64,000 bases of DNA from Peronospora farinosa (lineage: Eukaryota; Oomycota; Peronosporomycetes; Peronosporales; Peronosporaceae), in the NCBI GenBank assembly GCA_947646735.1, contig CANTFK010000848.1, positions 1 to 64,000 of the forward strand. The letters are read 5' to 3'. The first letter of the stretch is position 1. Each line of letters starts with the position of its first letter. This document shows, piece by piece, positions 63,200 to 64,000 of the stretch. The position numbers and the translations under genes are program-made. The notes beneath the pieces were generated by a model. It had not been told where the DNA came from. It worked only from the letters and a program-made list of their open reading frames with translations, and did no database searches.

Positions 63200-64000
63200 C
63201 ACCTCGACGACGCAATTAATTTCCATCGATTATATTTCGGTGCTCCACTGTGCTCACGTCGTGCATTCGTGGGAGATTTATCGACAACACTCGCGTCAGC
63301 TATGTAATCCAGCGACGCGAGCAAGTGGCGTGAAGCGTGAGACAGCGAGTACGACTTGTTGATGAAGAAAGACACTTGCGACATCGTGCCGTTGCCAAAA
63401 GGTCGCGGGAAATTGGGTGCAAGCGGATTTCTATATTAAAGAAATTAGCACGGCAAAGTCGATCGAAACAAAGTACACCTTGTGGTATAGGGTTTTGCGC
63501 AGACATTTGGGATCGACTATAACGAGACATCTGTGTCAGTCGCGAAATTTACTTCTATCCGCTTCGTTTCCGCAAATGCCGTCAACTACGATTTGCTTGT
63601 ACACCAGATGGTATTAAAGACCGCGTTTCTCAACGGCGATTTTAACGAAGACATCTACATGAAGCATCCTGATGGCTACTTTGACGCTACTCGGCCGACC
63701 GACTTTGTGTGCAAGTTGAAGAAGTCGTTGTACGGCCTCAAGTAGTCCCCTCGAATGTGACACAAGACCATTGACGTCTTCATGATTATTCTTGGGTTTG
63801 ATAAGTGCAAGTCCGATCACTGCATGTTTGTGATGCGCATCGACGACAGTAGTAACTGGGCGTTCATAGGGATCTATGTGGACGACTTAATTATTGCGCG
63901 CATCTCGGTTAAGCTACTGTCAACGACCAAGACCGCGCTTAACAAATGTTTCGACATGTCTGATCTTTGTGAGCTCAAATTTGTCTCGGAATGGATATCG
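63200..64000 (+). pseudogene. Copia reverse transcriptase remnant, cut by window end
   Basis: In broken frames it encodes typical Copia blocks: a ...EYDLLMKKDTCDIVPLPKGR linker, VAKFTSIRF, LVHQMVLKTAFLNGDFNEDI, YMKHPDGYF, VCKLKKSLYGLK then an in-frame TAG at 63743-63745, and IYVDDLIIA with an intact YVDD box near 63870. Several stops upstream (for example around 63430) make it non-functional. Orientation is plus, opposite to the Copia element at 6-12 kb. It continues beyond 64000. Between 63105 and 63200 the two remnants meet without a clear boundary. Confidence 0.8.

Noticed and set aside
1..64000. CRISPR arrays, rRNA or tRNA genes, prokaryotic operons
   Set aside because: None seen; gene structure is clearly eukaryotic with short spliceosomal introns. 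tRNA detection by eye is weak, so a small one could have been missed.

Overview
This window looks like nuclear DNA of an oomycete, most likely a plant-infecting member of the Peronosporales (Phytophthora or downy mildew type). I infer this from compact genes with very short GT-AG introns (mostly 65-120 bp), the mix of conserved eukaryotic cell-biology genes, an oomycete-style set of protein kinases, two predicted secreted or surface proteins, and Copia and Gypsy LTR retrotransposons. The species cannot be fixed from the sequence alone.

Layout. 1-6 kb: a membrane-anchored prolyl 4-hydroxylase-like enzyme and a six-exon GINS subunit PSF1, then about 1.5 kb of poorly coding DNA. 6.35-12.66 kb: a degenerate Copia element on the minus strand with matching LTRs; its left LTR is split by a second insertion that looks like a 1.07-kb solo LTR. 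13-53.5 kb: a gene-dense island with ATP synthase subunit b, ELOF1, a 1,517-residue EF-hand/DUSP/UBL/USP deubiquitinase, a secreted repeat protein, a TMCO3-like cation/proton antiporter, a CAMK-type kinase with a PH-like tail, an SRR1-like protein, a kinesin-12 type motor, CWC2/RBM22, a lysophospholipid acyltransferase, a ZMAT5-like zinc finger, SNF8 (ESCRT-II), SAR1 (COPII), PLK4, a FAM241-like membrane protein, a GRASP55/65 homologue, a Cys-rich single-pass surface protein, and three related kinases whose catalytic loop reads HRDxSLEN. 53.6-61.8 kb: a nearly intact, young Gypsy chromovirus with near-identical LTRs and a 5-bp target duplication. 62-64 kb: remnants of another Gypsy element and of a Copia element that runs off the window.

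Functional links. The island is mostly housekeeping: replication (PSF1), transcription (ELOF1), splicing (CWC2, ZMAT5-like), membrane traffic (SAR1, SNF8, GRASP) and cell division (kinesin-12, PLK4). Several neighbours are head-to-head and probably share promoters (SNF8/SAR1 with 246 bp between starts; SRR1/kinesin with about 580 bp).

The most unusual signal is in the Gypsy element. On its antisense strand, from just inside the 3' LTR, a frame of 428 codons (61007 down to 59724) is interrupted by only one TAG. It predicts an acidic N-terminus, a basic middle and a C-terminal leucine zipper with six heptads. The zipper lies opposite a disordered stretch of the pol protein. I know of no description of this arrangement in oomycete elements, but could not search for one.
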